Both the position numbers and the translations under genes were made by a program. Below the pieces are notes generated by a model that worked only from the letters and a program-made list of their open reading frames with translations, made no database searches and had not been told where the DNA came from. 64,000 nucleotides of DNA from Dimorphilus gyrociliatus (lineage: Eukaryota; Annelida; Polychaeta; Dinophilidae), in contig CAJFCJ010000061.1 of the NCBI GenBank assembly GCA_904063045.1, forward strand, positions 24,186 through 88,185, in the 5' to 3' direction. Shown in pieces: positions 45,226-58,194 of this stretch. Within the stretch, counting starts at the first letter, position 1. Each line of letters opens with the position of its first letter.

Positions 45226-45860
45226 TTACAATGCAATATATTTCCTTTGAATGCATTTCTGTAATTTCATCAACCAACTAAGGTTCAAACAGAGAGAAAC
45301 CCCAAAATTAAATTCTTGAAATAGTTCAAAATGAGTCCTCAGAAGGACAAAGAACCCATAACTTTGTTCTTCTACGGATTTTGCTATGCTCCAAATGGAT
45401 AGGCTTATGAGGACTCTGGACTGCTCATCATTCCATCCAGATCTTAACCAAGCAGACACGTTGAATTTCCTTACAACTACCTGGATTGCTTCTAAGTGCT
45501 TGCTTTCATTCCGACCTTTGTAGTCAGCATAAGCCTCCTCAATATCTGGCTTAGTTCTTCGTGCTACTCAATATTATTTTCATGAATTATGCCTAAGCTT
45601 TCTTGTCTTGAAAAGGTGTCACTTACATGCGCTCTTGATTTACCCATACCTCGACCTGAGGAATCTTACAGCACTCTTGTAACCATCTAGACAAGACACT
45701 CTCATGCCTTGCCCCGAAACTTTCAAACATGTCAAGTTCCCCATCAAACATAATTGAGGTGTTTGGGATCTTTCTATTTGTCAGATTGTAGTTCCTGACT
45801 TCTCATCCAGCTTCTTCTTTAGCTGTTGATCTCTTCTCAGCTGTTTGGCTTGACACATAT
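45226..45860 (-). other. Unassigned coding-like stretch, minus strand
   Basis: Minus-strand frames include IPNTSIMFDGELDMFESFGA, ESVLSRWLQECC, then in other frames RNESKHLEAIQVVVRKFNVS and the 77-residue frame ending at 45226. Composition looks coding but no domain is recognised and frames shift. Candidate decayed gene or element. Confidence 0.3.
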
Positions 45861-46389
45861 TGGTATATAAATGTAGTCATTGAACAAATAGGGGTTCTTA
45901 GGAAACCATTATTCACTGACTATATTAATATAACCCATGAAAGTTTTTACTAATGATAATTAATAATTTTAGGTACACACGTATACACAGTGAATTATAG
46001 GATGTGAATGATGACTATCAGTTTTAAATATAGAGACGTAACGTTTAAGACATGATAACGGTTATGATCATTTGGTACGTTGCCAAATATAGGCGATGTT
46101 TTCATTTATTACATAAATATATATAATAGTATAGAGCGTACCTCGCACACAATGCTATTGTTAAGCATTCATATTAAATAGTATTGAGTTTAGTCTATGC
46201 TTTTCTAAAATTTTCTATCAAACTGAAGTACACAGGAAGATAATTTTGATAGAAAGCAAGATGAACAAAACTTATAATAAAAGTTAGGTACAACAAGGGA
46301 TTTATGGACACTTTCTTATTGCAAAAGGCTTTTAAATTGGTTTATTACCTAATAGGAGCACATTGTAAATAGACTGAGAAAATTATAAT

Positions 46390-46548
46390 TTTGGCTACAC
46401 CTAACCTTTTCCTTTATCCTTAATCCTTAGATGAGACCCATCCCCTTCCCTAAGTAGAAATCAGTCACCGTCTTTCTCCTCCTTAGCATTTTTAAATCCA
46501 AAACCTAGCCTAGAAATTTCTCATTTATAGACATTTTCTGTTCACCCT
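46390..46548. mobile_element. Partial 207-bp-type MITE
   Basis: The body (CCTTAGATGAGACCCATCC, CTCCTCCTTAGCATTTTTAA) and right end TTTATAGACATTTTCTGTTCACCC match the family at 33618-33824. The left end is degraded. Confidence 0.65.
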
Positions 46549-46549
46549 G

Positions 46550-46650
46550 TCTAGAACTAGTATTGTACTGTGCTGATTGCAATGAAAGAGATAAGCATGT
46601 TGACCTACTTTCATGTGGTGCAGTGCATATTATATGCATGGCAAAATGTT
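46550..46650 (-). repeat. R1 end fragment, inverted
   Basis: AGTATTGTACTGTGCTGATTGC, GATAAGCATGTTGACCTA and GTGCAGTGCATA match the reverse complement of about 4395-4480. Confidence 0.55.
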
Positions 46651-47040
46651 TTCTTAAATTGCAGACAATTATTAGGATTGATTCAATTACATGTCAATAT
46701 GCTACAATTATAATACACTATGTTATATACATGAAAATATGTTAAATTCATAACAACTTCCCTATGAAATACAATTTAGTACATTGACAAAAATGTGTTT
46801 TTACCACTTGCATGCAAAGTGAATGGTATATTATTCACAAAGACATTACTTTTGCACACAATTGATTTTTAAATTCATATTTTTCAATATTCCTATAAAA
46901 AATAAAAAAGATAACTGCAAGTGTACTCCTCATTATTTTTTTATTATAGTAGAACAACTGCAGGCCAACTATGGCCATTTACTTACTAACTTCATTTATA
47001 TTACATTTTTTCTTTACAAAAGAACTATTTAAAAAAATTA

Positions 47041-49062
47041 TGAATTCACGTAATCTAAATACTAATGAAAAGTTGTGTCTTAATTACTTCAAGGAAGATG
47101 TTAAAGAATTACTTAAAACTCAATCAGTCTTTGATAGCTTTACAACAAAATTGGACTACTTAAAAATATTAAATACTGATGACAAGTATAAACTACAAAA
47201 ACAATATGATAGTGAGCAAAAAAGTTTGGCAATATCTTCAATCTTTGAAATTTTGTGCCAGTTGAATTTTTGTGATTTGTGGGAAGTTTTTTTTAATATT
47301 GATCATTTAAATTGTGAATGAATAGCAAAGTGTTTATCCAACAGAGAGATTGCATGGCAAAAATTGATTTTTGATACTAAAATAGAAAGACAAAAAGAAT
47401 TTACAACAATTCCATTACTCCCTTTTACAAAAGCTGAAGTCAAAATATCAGATATTGTAACATCTATTGAAATATCCAAAGTACATAAAATTGATATAAT
47501 TGATAAGGAATTGCAGGAAACAGAATTTGACTATACATAGACATTTGGAAATTTCCAATGATAAACCTATTAACAACATTTCAATTAACTTTTTAAAACC
47601 ACAGCAAATGAGAGGAACTGCAAAATTAAAGATAAATTTGTTGGATTGTTGTCTAGAGGTAAACAACAATGATCTTTGTCAAGGTAAAAACATTTTTCAA
47701 CAGAGTCTTGCTCTGTTTGACTTTGACGAGATTTTATCATTGTTTGTCCTCAAAGACAGCTTTCTACCTATTTTTAGCCAATACAGCAAAACGGAACGGC
47801 TTACTAAACTACTTTCAAAATGTTTTCATTTGGAAGAGTTTAACTTAGAAGTGAAAGAAAATAGACAAATGAATGAAGTTTTCTATTGCAAACTATTTTT
47901 TGAATCCTTACACTACTCAGTAAAAACTTTAATGGTAATTAACTTAAGGAACTGCAACTTGTCAAATGCATGCGGTAAAGAACTGGCTAATCTCTTGGAA
48001 AAGTGTCATTCCATTGAATATATAGATATCCATGGCAATAAATCAATGTGTGACGCCATTGTAAAAATCATAACGTCTCTTCAATCCTCATTCGAAAGTC
48101 TGAAGCATTTGGATATAGGTAATTGTAATTTGGGGAATCGCCATGGAGTTGTTCTTGTTGATCTCTTCAAAAAGTGTACAACTATTGAATTTGTTGATAT
48201 AAGTGATAATAGTTCAATTGGCAAAGATATCGGAAAAATCTTTGTGTCCTTGACAGTGAATTCAACAGAAATACTGCAAAATTTCAACATTAGTAACTGC
48301 AATATAGCGGAAAATGATTCATTTGTTTTTATAAAAACTCTGAAACAGTTTTCTGCTTTAAAACTTTTGGATGTTAGCTCAAATGGTTTGATTGGCAGGG
48401 CTATTGGTGGGATAAAGCAATCTTTGGAGAATTCATCAGACAGTCTTAGATATTTAAAGTTTAACAACTGTAATATAGCCAAACAAGATAAACGTTCTCT
48501 TACCGTCAAACTGCAAAGATTTCCCTCCATATTATTTCTGGATTGCAGTTCGAACGAGTTCATTGGTGATGATGTTGTTATTATCATAAAGGTTATGGAA
48601 AAGTCTTTTGAAACTCTTAACCATATCAACTTGAGTTATTGTAATATAAGTGATGAGCATGGCCAGCTGTTTGCTATGTATCTAAAAAACTTTTACAATC
48701 TAAAACATTTGGACATTAGTCATAATAATCGGATTGGGAAAGCTGTTGAAAAGATAGTAAAGTCTCTTAAAAATTCATCGGAGACTTTGAAACACCTGGA
48801 TTTTAGTTATTGTCAGATAACAACATTGGCCGCTTCCTATCTTGCAGATAGTATCAAGGAATTCTTTTCTCTACAATATCTAAATGTTAGTGGCAATTCT
48901 GCAATTAATGAAAAAAGGGCCCAGTTTGCAAACAATTTAAAGCATTTATCAAAGATAATGGTCTATATGAATTTTAGCCATTGCTCAATTCATCCAATTC
49001 ACAGACAGGAGATGACAGAGTCATTTAAAGATTTTGCCCTGCTGAAAGATTGTATTTTCTAG
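47041..49062 (+). CDS. CARD-like plus LRR protein without NACHT, frame-broken
   Basis: ATG 47041 opens a six-helix death-fold region of CARD type (LNYFKEDVKELLKTQSVFDS, LKILNTDDKYKLQKQYDSEQ, LAISSIFEILCQL). TGA at 47319-47321, then the same frame continues with FTTIPLLPFTKAEVKISDIV, which parallels FVQVLPFGKKYRFQVKDIV just before the NACHT of the gene at 40489; a slip near 47510 leads into the long frame 47500-49062. That frame has no Walker motifs and holds about seven LRR units of about 56 residues (LRNCNLSNACGKELANLLEK, HLDISHNNRIGKAVEKI). So the NACHT module is missing between pre-NACHT linker and LRRs. Either an NLR that lost its NTPase by deletion or a CARD-LRR adaptor; the stop and slip favour a decaying gene, though the LRR frame is clean over 1.5 kb. 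Confidence 0.6.
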
Positions 49063-49404
49063 GAGAAGTTGATTTTTGGAAAGGAGTAGAAGAAGAATGA
49101 GAAGATGAAGTAGAAAATTAGCAATTATTGTATTCTATATTTTGCAGTAGAATAAACTATATTTCACAATTTTGAGTTGTAAGCATCTTTTTTTGCAGTA
49201 TTTCCTATAAAAAATGACCATAAGATTTTCACAATATCATAGATATTTTCTCTAAAAATATATCTTACCCAACAATTGAGTTCTAATGTAAATGATATAG
49301 GCCTGAAATTGATGGTTTAAAAAATCAGTTGAGCTGGTTAAAGATTTCTTCTGATAGAGAATATACCACATGGATAATAAATTATTATCAAATATTTGTA
49401 AACA

Positions 49405-49535
49405 ACTTCATAATTCATCAAATACTTTCGAAAAATATTAATTTTTCAAATTGTTCTTTAAACATGGAAGATTGTAAAGACATTGGAAATCTTTTTAAAA
49501 ATTGTTCCAAATATTGGGAGTTTTTTAACTTGTGA
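49405..49535 (+). pseudogene. LRR relic of the RING-LRR family
   Basis: INFSNCSLNMEDCKDIGNLF then KNCSKYWEF matches one unit of the 36185 gene. It is cut off at 49535 where a dispersed repeat begins. Confidence 0.6.
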
Positions 49536-49544
49536 AAAATTGTG

Positions 49545-49760
49545 AATTTCTGAAGTACAGGTTCTTTTCACCCTTGTTGAGATTTTGTTTTTGGTTAGGT
49601 TAGAGATACAGGCTGATAGCTTAGGCTAGAATCTGCTACTTAAGACAGTAATTAGTTCCTAATAGCTACACCAACCCTAAGTCTAGCAAGCTTATAATGT
49701 GAGTGCATTTGGGAAATTACCAGTCCTTAGTGATTGTGCTAATTAGACCCCTAACTCTAA
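49545..49760. repeat. Repeat shared with the NLR insertion
   Basis: Aligns with 42270-42500: AATACAGGTTCTCTTCACC / AGTACAGGTTCTTTTCACCC, GCTACACCAACCCTAAG, GATTGTGCTAAT. Supports the view that the insert at 41712 is a mobile family. Confidence 0.7.
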
Positions 49761-49982
49761 AAGAAAACAAGAGAGAATTTTGCAATGTTTGTTCTTTGTA
49801 TTGAGTGAATGTTTACATTTTTAAACTCTCATTCTCTTCTGCAATAGCTTTCTACAAACTTGTCCATATGAAAGAATATCTTTCTTGTCTAAATCATTTC
49901 TTAAAGGTAGAAGAACAACTGGTTTGATATAGAATTTTTTTCTAAATGAATTTAAATGCTGTTATATTTAAAAAAAGAAATA

Positions 49983-50237
49983 TTATTTAAAAGAGACAAT
50001 AATTTTTTCATTATTAACTTTATATATGATCATAGATTCATTGAACTCTCCATTTAGTGTAAAACTATTACTATGGCAATACTGTATTCCTTTGATAGAA
50101 CAATAGAATATGTTTAATATTTTATTAATATAAGAAACATTTTCTATCCAATCAGCACGTTGAAAACGATGATAACAATTCTTACATTCAAAAATACAGT
50201 TGCAAAATGTAATGTTATTCAAAGGAGAATTTTTCAT
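49983..50237 (-). other. Short open frame of unknown nature (84 aa)
   Basis: MKNSPLNNITFCNCIFECKN with Cys pairs and a polar C-terminus. It lies just downstream of the receptor gene on the same strand. Could be a small gene or a decayed LRR piece (NNITFCNC resembles the repeat core). Low support. Confidence 0.25.
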
Positions 50238-50321
50238 AAAACTACCAGCTTGAAATTGTCTTTTTGTTTGTAAAAACTATTTAGACTAAAATAAACTTAC
50301 CGGAAGTTCTTACTTGACTAG

Positions 50322-53300
50322 CTAATAGTTCGTCTGCTTTAAGTCTAAGGAAAACACAGTGGAATAATAATTTGAGGAAAAAAGAGATTGAAAATTAAAA
50401 GACCTTTCTTTTAAGGCATTAACTCTTTTTAATTTAGTCATTTTAAAAAATTGAGAGGAATTGTGAAAAAATGGATTAAGAACAGAATTAATTGGTATAA
50501 AGATAAGGATAATTAATGAATAGATATCATTACTCATCTCAATATGAATAATATTTGATTAAATACCTATATAAACAAACAATTATTATAAATTTGAACA
50601 AAATGGAGTCTCACACCAAGCAGAGATATTGGTATTGAGCATAATAGATTTGTTGTTATTATTAAATAAATCTTTTTTGATAATGATTTCCTACCAAAAG
50701 TAACAGTTTTATTATCAAACATTTCCAAGTTTCTATTCACAGCTGTTATTATTTTAATATAACAAAATGTGCTTAAGAGCGATATTACAAAGATATATAA
50801 TCCAAAAATTGTAAAAGAATATAATGTCTCATTTCCCAGTTCACTTCTTATGTGTAATTTGAAACAGATGGGTGAGTTATTGAAATAATCCTTTAGGGAA
50901 AGAGAGAAGAAATAGTGGACATATATATATATATATATAGTTTTTTAAAAATAATTTTAATACCTTGAAGTAATAAACTGGAAATGCACCTAGACAACCA
51001 TTTAGAATGATGTTTCCAACAGTTATTCCAATCATCATATTACCCTTTTTAAATATATTTTTCATATTGTAGAAAATTCCTAAATACCTTTGAAGACTTA
51101 TCCAAAGGAGGCTTGTAGTAGAAGATAATAGAGAAAAATCCAATTATTTTACAAGTATAGCCAGTTGTCCACTCTTCTTCATACTCAAAAAATCTACCCT
51201 CATAATAGACATTTGACACTGCTATGGAGATTAAATAGACACTTGTTATCATATCAGAAAATGACATTGATAAATAGAATGTATTGCTCCAATTATTCAT
51301 TGCAGTAATATATAGATAAATGCAAATAGAATTCATTATCATTCCCAAAAGTCCAAATATCCATATAAGAATATTGAAAAGAAGTGAAGCTAGTAAATCT
51401 GAACATGTATTAAATACTGAAGAATTAGGAGTACAATCCTTAATTGATTTTGCATATTTCCAGGCAAAACAACATAATCTATAATATTCACTTTTTATCA
51501 CTTCAACTTTTTCAAGATTTTCAATTAAAAGTTTCATATGATGACCTTTGGATAATTTTGTTAAAGTTAAATCAAGAGTTTTGATATTAGCTATTCCGAA
51601 TATTTGCTCCTCAACACTATCCAATTGACAGCCCTTTATACTCAAAAATGTCAAATGCTTTAACCTGAACAATGATCTAAATTCTAGAGAAGTGATTTTT
51701 GTAAATGAAATATCAAGTTTTCTTAAAAATTCATAAGTGCTAAAACTAGGTAGCCTGTCAATAGGATTATGAGAAATGTCAAAAGCTTGCAACATTGGAT
51801 TTCTCTTTTGTAATACTAAAAGTGGATTATTTATTTGATTTCTTGTTAAATTTAATAACACTAGATTTGGTGTGGAGAGATTTTTGAAGACATTATCTAG
51901 TTTTGAATTTTGAATTTTTATGTCAGCTAACTCCAATGATTCCATTGAACCAGTTAATTGGAAAAAGTTTTCAATGTGCATTCTTTTAAGTTTGAGTGAA
52001 GAAACCTTTCCAAAATCAAATACTTTATGCATTTTTTCGGATGATTGACAATAAATCTCATATGCTAGAGGACAAGAACAAAAAGATGGGCATGAATTGT
52101 TAGCTTGAATGCAGAAAATTTCATCATTTCCTTCTCGACAGTTGATTATTCCGTCGCAAATGCTACTGATACTGATATATTTATTTTGTCGTTCGCATTT
52201 AAAAAACCCTTTAGGTTTGTAATTATCTAGAGGAATTGGGGACAAAAAGGCAAAAAAACAAAAACAAAAAACAAACAAACAAACAAAATATCTACCACAA
52301 TTGATTTCATCATCATTATACCAACAATGATTAATGCCATCACAAACTTGCTCAATTGATATACAATAATGCGATGTTTTGCATAAAAGCTCACCAATTT
52401 TACAGAAATGTTTAAAACAGTTGGATATTAACCCATGTGGTTTTCTCACGTTTGTTCGTAAATTACCCATAGAGTCATATATTATGTTGCATCTGTTACT
52501 TGATTCCTCTCGTTTACGTATTCTTCAAGATAGAAATTTATATATTCATTAAAAAAAATGATACTCGAGGAGAATGTCCTGATTATTCAAAAAAATTATT
52601 TGGCTTATTATAGGCTTAATTAATCTCCTATTAGATTATGAGTTTTGAATCTTAGATAACTACTCAATTACCTATATTATATACTATTTTACTTTACTAC
52701 ATGTTTACTGATTCTAGCTATGGTAAACCATAAATTTAAAAAAAATAAAGATTTATACAAATCAATTCTGTATTCAATTCCTTGAGAACAAATACTGCTA
52801 TCTTCATCACTTCCATCCATACAATCTGTTACATAATCGCATTCCAAATTCTTTAATACACATACATTATCGCATAAAATATGAGTTTTTCTACTACATC
52901 CTTTTTTTTTTAAATTTTCAAAATTACAAAAATTACCCTACAAACATTTCAATTTCATTTTAAATCTATTTACCAAATTCTTGTAAATGTGTTGATTTTT
53001 GATTTGAAAATAAATGACACTGCTCATCACTTCCATCAAAACAGTTTTTTTCAGAATTACAAATGTTTTCTTCAGTAATACATTCCATATTTTTACAATG
53101 TCTACATTTATGAGATTTTGTTGATTTTATTTAATGGAAAAATGGAAAAAATACTTTTCTTGTAGTGAACATGGTTTCTTAACTAATTCAAAAAAAGAAA
53201 ATTAAGTTTTGTTTTGTTCTTAAACAAAAAAAAAACAACTTACTGCAATGATTTTCATCTGATCCATCAGAACAATCTGCTTTATAATTGCACACTTGTT

Positions 53301-53682
53301 GATATGGAATTACACTTTTATTATCATTGCAAAAATATTGTGATGCTTCAGTACAATTTTCTTCATCTTCTCCCGAGAAACAATCAGTATGACCATTACA
53401 GATCTCTAGTAAAGAAATGCAAATATTATCCTTAGTGCAATGAAAGCTTGAAATGTGTGGACATGGATTTGAAAGGTTGAAATGAACATTGAAAATGGAT
53501 TGTTGTACAATAGATGGTTCTAAAAAAAAATTCATAAAACTCAATAAAATAATTTGAAAGAATATTCTTGATTTCGAATTACTTAAAAGTTTTTGACAAA
53601 ATAGAGAAGTCTTTAAATTTTTCCTACATGAGATTGCCATTTTGATATAAAATGTCATTAAAATTGGTCTATTTCTGTTCAA
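50322..53682 (-). CDS. LDLa-LRR-7TM receptor, GRL101-like, six LDLa modules
   Basis: Minus-strand gene paralogous to 73-2392. Exons from 5': about 53682-53215 (hydrophobic leader, LDLa 1 and 2 with NGHTDCFSGEDEENC and CSDGSDENHC), 53110-52985 (LDLa 3, CFDGSDEQC), 52920-52765 (LDLa 4, CMDGSDEDSSIC), 52470-52295 (LDLa 5, CDGINHCWYNDDEINC), 52230-50974 (LDLa 6, Cys-rich LRR cap, LRRs such as LRKLDISFTKI, then TM1-TM4), 50890-50630 (TM5, TM6) and 50535-50322 (TM7 with NSVLNPFF and the tail). At about 51130 the frame needs one T fewer in a T5 run; elsewhere it is open. LDLa modules probably bind Ca2+ and ligand, as in snail GRL101. Exon ends in the LDLa part are approximate; exon 1 could be preceded by others. 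Confidence 0.8.
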
Positions 53683-54119
53683 CCGCTTGATAATAAAACA
53701 TTGAGAAGAAGGTTCATTTTGTATTAATTGTCCATTAATTATATATCTGACAAATGCGCTATTTTTTGGGCTATTTGTAATAATTAATATAATTATTCAA
53801 CTAAATTGAATAAATGAATCAATGAGTAAGTATGCTCTGTAATATGATGGTGATATGTATGAATTCCAGATAAGAAATTTGAGTATAGATGTGTTGGAGA
53901 GAGAAGAATATTTGTTTTATTACTAGATTTATCATTCAATAATTTCAAAGCTAAATTAACACTTGTGAATAAAATATTGATTTTCTTTGATAATTAAATT
54001 TTTAGAGTTAACACCAATGTAAGAAAATTTCCATGAAAATTGGATGTAAATTTGGTTAGTTTAAAAATAATGGAAATGTTTTTAAATGGACATTTTCTTA
54101 CTAATTCAATAACTTTTTT
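53683..54119. other. Spacer between receptor and SRCR-like gene
   Basis: No supported feature; likely contains the promoter of the receptor gene. Confidence 0.4.
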
Positions 54120-54594
54120 TTATTCACCAGTTGGAATTATCAAGTAATCATTTCCTTTTGAATTCAAAGAAGATAGAGACTTGATTGATTTGAAATTAGA
54201 AATTTTTAATATATACAATCTCAATAGTAATAAAAAATCATAGATGATAATTTCAAAATTCAATGGCTCATCAATCATTTCTAAATTTTTTTTTGAACAA
54301 CTTTCTTTCATATTTTGAACAGAAGATTTATGTTGTTGATGATAAATATAATAGCAAACATCTAATATCTTGTAAGCATTTTCCAAATATGGACATTCTT
54401 TTCTCCAAATAAAAATATATAATTTGTAAAATGAGTATATTTTTGCTTAAATTACCCCATTTCTCTCTTCCCTCACTACTACCCTTCCCAAAAATAGTAG
54501 CCTTACCTTCTGATTTCATCATCTTACATTGGATTTTTATATTTTCATTAATTTTATCCAATAGAAAAAGAGATCTATTGAAATAGACAAACAT
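54120..54594 (-). CDS. Downstream exons near the SRCR-like gene
   Basis: Two exon-like pieces. 54585-54490 follows the acceptor ATTACAG and reads MFVYFNRSLFLLDKINENIK before a GT donor. About 54410-54120 reads ECPYLENAYKILDVCYYIYH, then KESCSKKNLEMI to a TGA-free end and TAA at 54120. Cysteine spacing could be a further SRCR-like half. Whether they belong to the gene at 54638-56788 is unsettled, as that frame meets a TAG at 54638. Confidence 0.35.
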
Positions 54595-54637
54595 GACTGT
54601 AATTGATTAATTTCACCTTGTTAATTATTTAAAAAAC

Positions 54638-56788
54638 CTACAATAACTTTAAATGTGTCTCTGACATAGTTTTATATAAACATTGTTCTATAGAAATACT
54701 TTGATTTGGACAAACTAAATCATAAAAGGCTAAGGCATTCATTGTTGGTTTTAAATTTTCATTTTCAGAAAACAATGTTCCAGATTCAAATCCAAAATGT
54801 TTACAAATTAAATTTGCTTCTTGATGATTGATTGTAATTTGATTAACTGGCCACCATACTCCATATTTAAATATTTCAAAAACTCCAATGCTATGTGATA
54901 ATGATTTTCTTGTATTTCTATAAATATAACCATTTTCTTTATCATAAATTCTTTGTTTGTGATCTATTCATTTTAAAGAGAAAATAGAGAGTTTTGTCAA
55001 ATAAGCATTTATTCAATTCAAATTTCTTTATTCAAAACCTTTTAGAAAGTGAACTTTTTGTGGAATTTCTTCACAAAGTATACTTATCAATTTGACAACT
55101 ACGACATATCTTCGAATTGAACAAAGGTATCTTGAATCGTTTAATTTATTACAGAATGAATAGATCCGGTAATGAATTTGATTTGTCTGAAAATCAATAG
55201 ATCAATAATTGAGATTTTATAATTTTAAGCAAGATTTTGTAGGTGTTTTGATTAATTGATTGAAAATGTGTTACTAATGTAGGATATGGCCCAGAATCTA
55301 TTCTGGACTTACTTACTGGCACAATAACTTGAACTTGATGAAATAAGCTACTACAAATATCTACATTCTTTAATAAAAGATAGTATAAGAAATATGAAAA
55401 TGTTTCTCAAATTTTCAATATTTACTAGGTCACCAAGTTTAGAGTCTCTTGACCAGTTACGGGCTGAGAGTACTTTATTTTGTCTAATACATGTTTCATT
55501 AAATGCTTCAAGGTCAAACTCTGAAGTGTCTTTAGAATGATTAATAAATCTTGTAAAATATGATTTCTCAAGTGTATGTTTTAAAGAATCTTTATGAGGA
55601 GAATACGTCACGTTTCTGCCATTTCCTGTTGACATTTAGAAATTTATATATATATATATATATCCAATTTTTTACTATCAGCAGAAAACATCCATAACTT
55701 GACAAACTTTGAATTTAAAGTTTTAATTAAGTTTTTGAGTTTGGAATCATTGTTTTGTTGTTGTTTTTGTTAATTTCTTACATCTTAACTAGCATTTATT
55801 ATAAAATTAAAGCTAAGGGTCAGAGTTAAAGGTAAAAACTTCAAAAATTTAATATAACGTTTTCTGTTGCACATAAAAATCAGTTTTATCTTACTAATTA
55901 TGTCACCAAAATAACAAATAATAGTTTCAAAATGTTGATTTTGAGAAATTTTCATTTCTATTGAATCTCCAATGATATTAGTTATTTTAATAAGTTGATT
56001 TGAATAGAAATAAGTGGAATGATGCAAAAAATTTGCATTTTTACAAATATCCTCTCTAAGATGTGTTTTATCCATTCTAAAAAGCATATTTTTATATCTC
56101 AAATGACATTCAAATACTGATAGACTTTTAGAAAATGGTGTTACATAGAAATCTGTTTTAAAAGAAAGTAAACAAAAGTAAGATAGGCCTATGGAATACT
56201 TATAAAAATAGCATACACGGAGCACTTGTTTTAAAACACTTAATGCAACAAAATTCAATATTTTCATTTTCTTTTTTTTCTTTTAATGCTCTAATAATTG
56301 ATTTTTAAGAAAAAGAAAAAAGAGGTTATGTTTTTTATTGGAATAATAAGAAAAAGACTAACAAATGGCAGCATTTTTGTTGTTTTTCTATTACTGAGTA
56401 GTAATTTTCAGATGAATCTTTTCAATTTAAAATATGCAAAAAATATATACATTTATGAAATAGAAATATTAATACATAATTTATAAAATAATACAAAACT
56501 GGTATTTTGAGGACAAGTAAAATATTCATGATAGATTGAATCATAATTAAAATCTGAGCAAAGTTTGTTAAAATATTTATTCATAATACATTGTTCCATT
56601 TTTAAAGAGGCTTTAATGTTATATTTTGAATGATAAACTAATATTTTTCCTATTATATAAATTGTATGATTTTCAATAATTTCCAATTTTATATTTTTAT
56701 TAAATCCATCAGTGAAAGTAGTAATAGAAAAAAGAAATATATAAAAGAAGTTGGATATTTTTACAAAGGATATCATCATCATCATCAT
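54638..56788 (-). CDS. Secreted or membrane SRCR-like protein, multi-exon
   Basis: Predicted exons (minus): first at 56788 to about 56490 (signal peptide after MMMMM, then KLEIIENHTIYIIGKILVYH and CSDFNYDS), 56152-55895, 55625-55426, 55186-55039 and 54963-54638. The last four join in phase (a|ga, cta|aca, g|at). The final exon has the SRCR signature: GVFEIFKYGVWWPVNQITIN, EANLICKHFGFESG, then DLVCPNQ and IEQC. The earlier parts have similar cysteine spacing but diverged cores. SRCR domains bind ligands outside the cell in animal immunity and adhesion. The join of the first exon and any C-terminal anchor are uncertain. Confidence 0.5.
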
Positions 56789-57598
56789 CAGTATGGATGT
56801 TTTTAAAAATCCTTTAAGATTTCAATATATAAATATATATATATATATATAAAATGAAATACATTTTAATAATTATTTTCTCTAATTAGCAAAAAAAAAG
56901 AACCTGTATTATTGTCCATTAATCAAAAAAACCTTTTATTAGAATGTAACTGATACTTTTAAAGGTATTTTTGTTATTGAAAATTGTAACATCTTCCTTT
57001 TTCTTCTTTTTCCTCCCCTTTGTTTTTAGCTAGAGAATAGTTGAAAGAGAGTTTTTGGTGTATTCTGTTGTTTAATACTAGTTTGGTGCATATCTCTATA
57101 TGGATGTCATAAGATGTCCATCCATATTTATCTTTCTCAAACATTGTCTTTCAATTCTTCTATCTCTAAAAAAATAATTCTTACACATGTATTGAAGATA
57201 TATAGATTGAAACAGGAGCAAAAACACTTTTCACACTCAGATATATACGGTATACAGTGCTGAAACAAGTTTTGTTCTGTACAGGCGACTTTTCTTTTAT
57301 AAGGGCTATTTTGAAGGGTAATCAATGGGATTTTTTTAGAAAAAATTTGACTACTGTGCAGAAATTTTGTCTAGTCTTATAAGAAATTTTCAGATGCTTT
57401 CTACCTCTTCTAGTTAGAGAGAGGTTGGTGTTGCATTTCATCATTTTTCTTGATCACAAGATTCTTAACATTTTATATTTAATATTTATAATAACAAAAT
57501 AACTAATATATGAAAATTGACAACAGGTGAGAAATTTAACATAGAAAAGTGGATACAAGTGTTAGTTTAAGATGTCTATTTGAATGCCAATCAGGATG
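56789..57598. other. Gene-free stretch
   Basis: Contains a TA microsatellite at about 56828-56850 and AT-rich sequence; no supported gene. Confidence 0.4.
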
Positions 57599-57772
57599 TC
57601 AACTGAATGTTGAAAATTGAAAGGGAAAAAATTTGAAATCTATTGTCAAATGATTAAGATTTGATATGGAGAAATCAATCAAATCAACTTTTATAAAATT
57701 GAATTGTAAATTCCGTTCAACATCTTGTCTACCATAAAATCTTTTACTACAGTTAATACAAACTGGTGCCAT
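57599..57772 (-). pseudogene. MULE zinc-finger exon fragment
   Basis: The minus-strand reading MAPVCINCSKRFYGRQDVER matches exon 1 of the MULEs (MAVKCKNCKLVVHGRQ in B). The second cysteine pair is lost and the rest of the element is not found nearby. Confidence 0.55.
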
Positions 57773-58194
57773 TACTAAGTTTCTGCAAAAAATATTCACT
57801 TTCAAATATGGCTGACAAACACAAAAGTTATATCTATTAGAATACTTACCAGTCTATCTCATTATTCTTTATGTAAATTATTTCATATGGTTGTATTGCA
57901 AGTTTGTACAATTTCTTTGTTATCCTGCTCTCCGGCTATCTCTTTCGTTATAGGAAATTTCTAACCATTATCCTCTGACAAAAACAGTTTAAGAAGGGTA
58001 ACCACTTGTGGATATGAGAAATCCGATAGTACATAATTAATTCTATACTATTCACTCAATTAGAGATGGAAATTAATCAGAACCAATAAGCAAGTTCAAA
58101 ACTAGGTCAATACTGCCTACCTTTGTCAATGCTGTCTGCATTTGAGTGATTAACAAAAATGGTTATAAAATTGTTCAAATTTTATAAATATGAA

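Noticed and set aside
48081-48629. 182-residue minus-strand frame
   Set aside because: Shadow of the LRR-coding frame on the plus strand; no domain of its own.
56768-56790. Five-methionine start from a CAT/ATG repeat as evidence against the SRCR gene start
   Set aside because: A short ATG microsatellite at a start codon is plausible, and the following hydrophobic stretch supports a signal peptide, so the start was kept with low weight.
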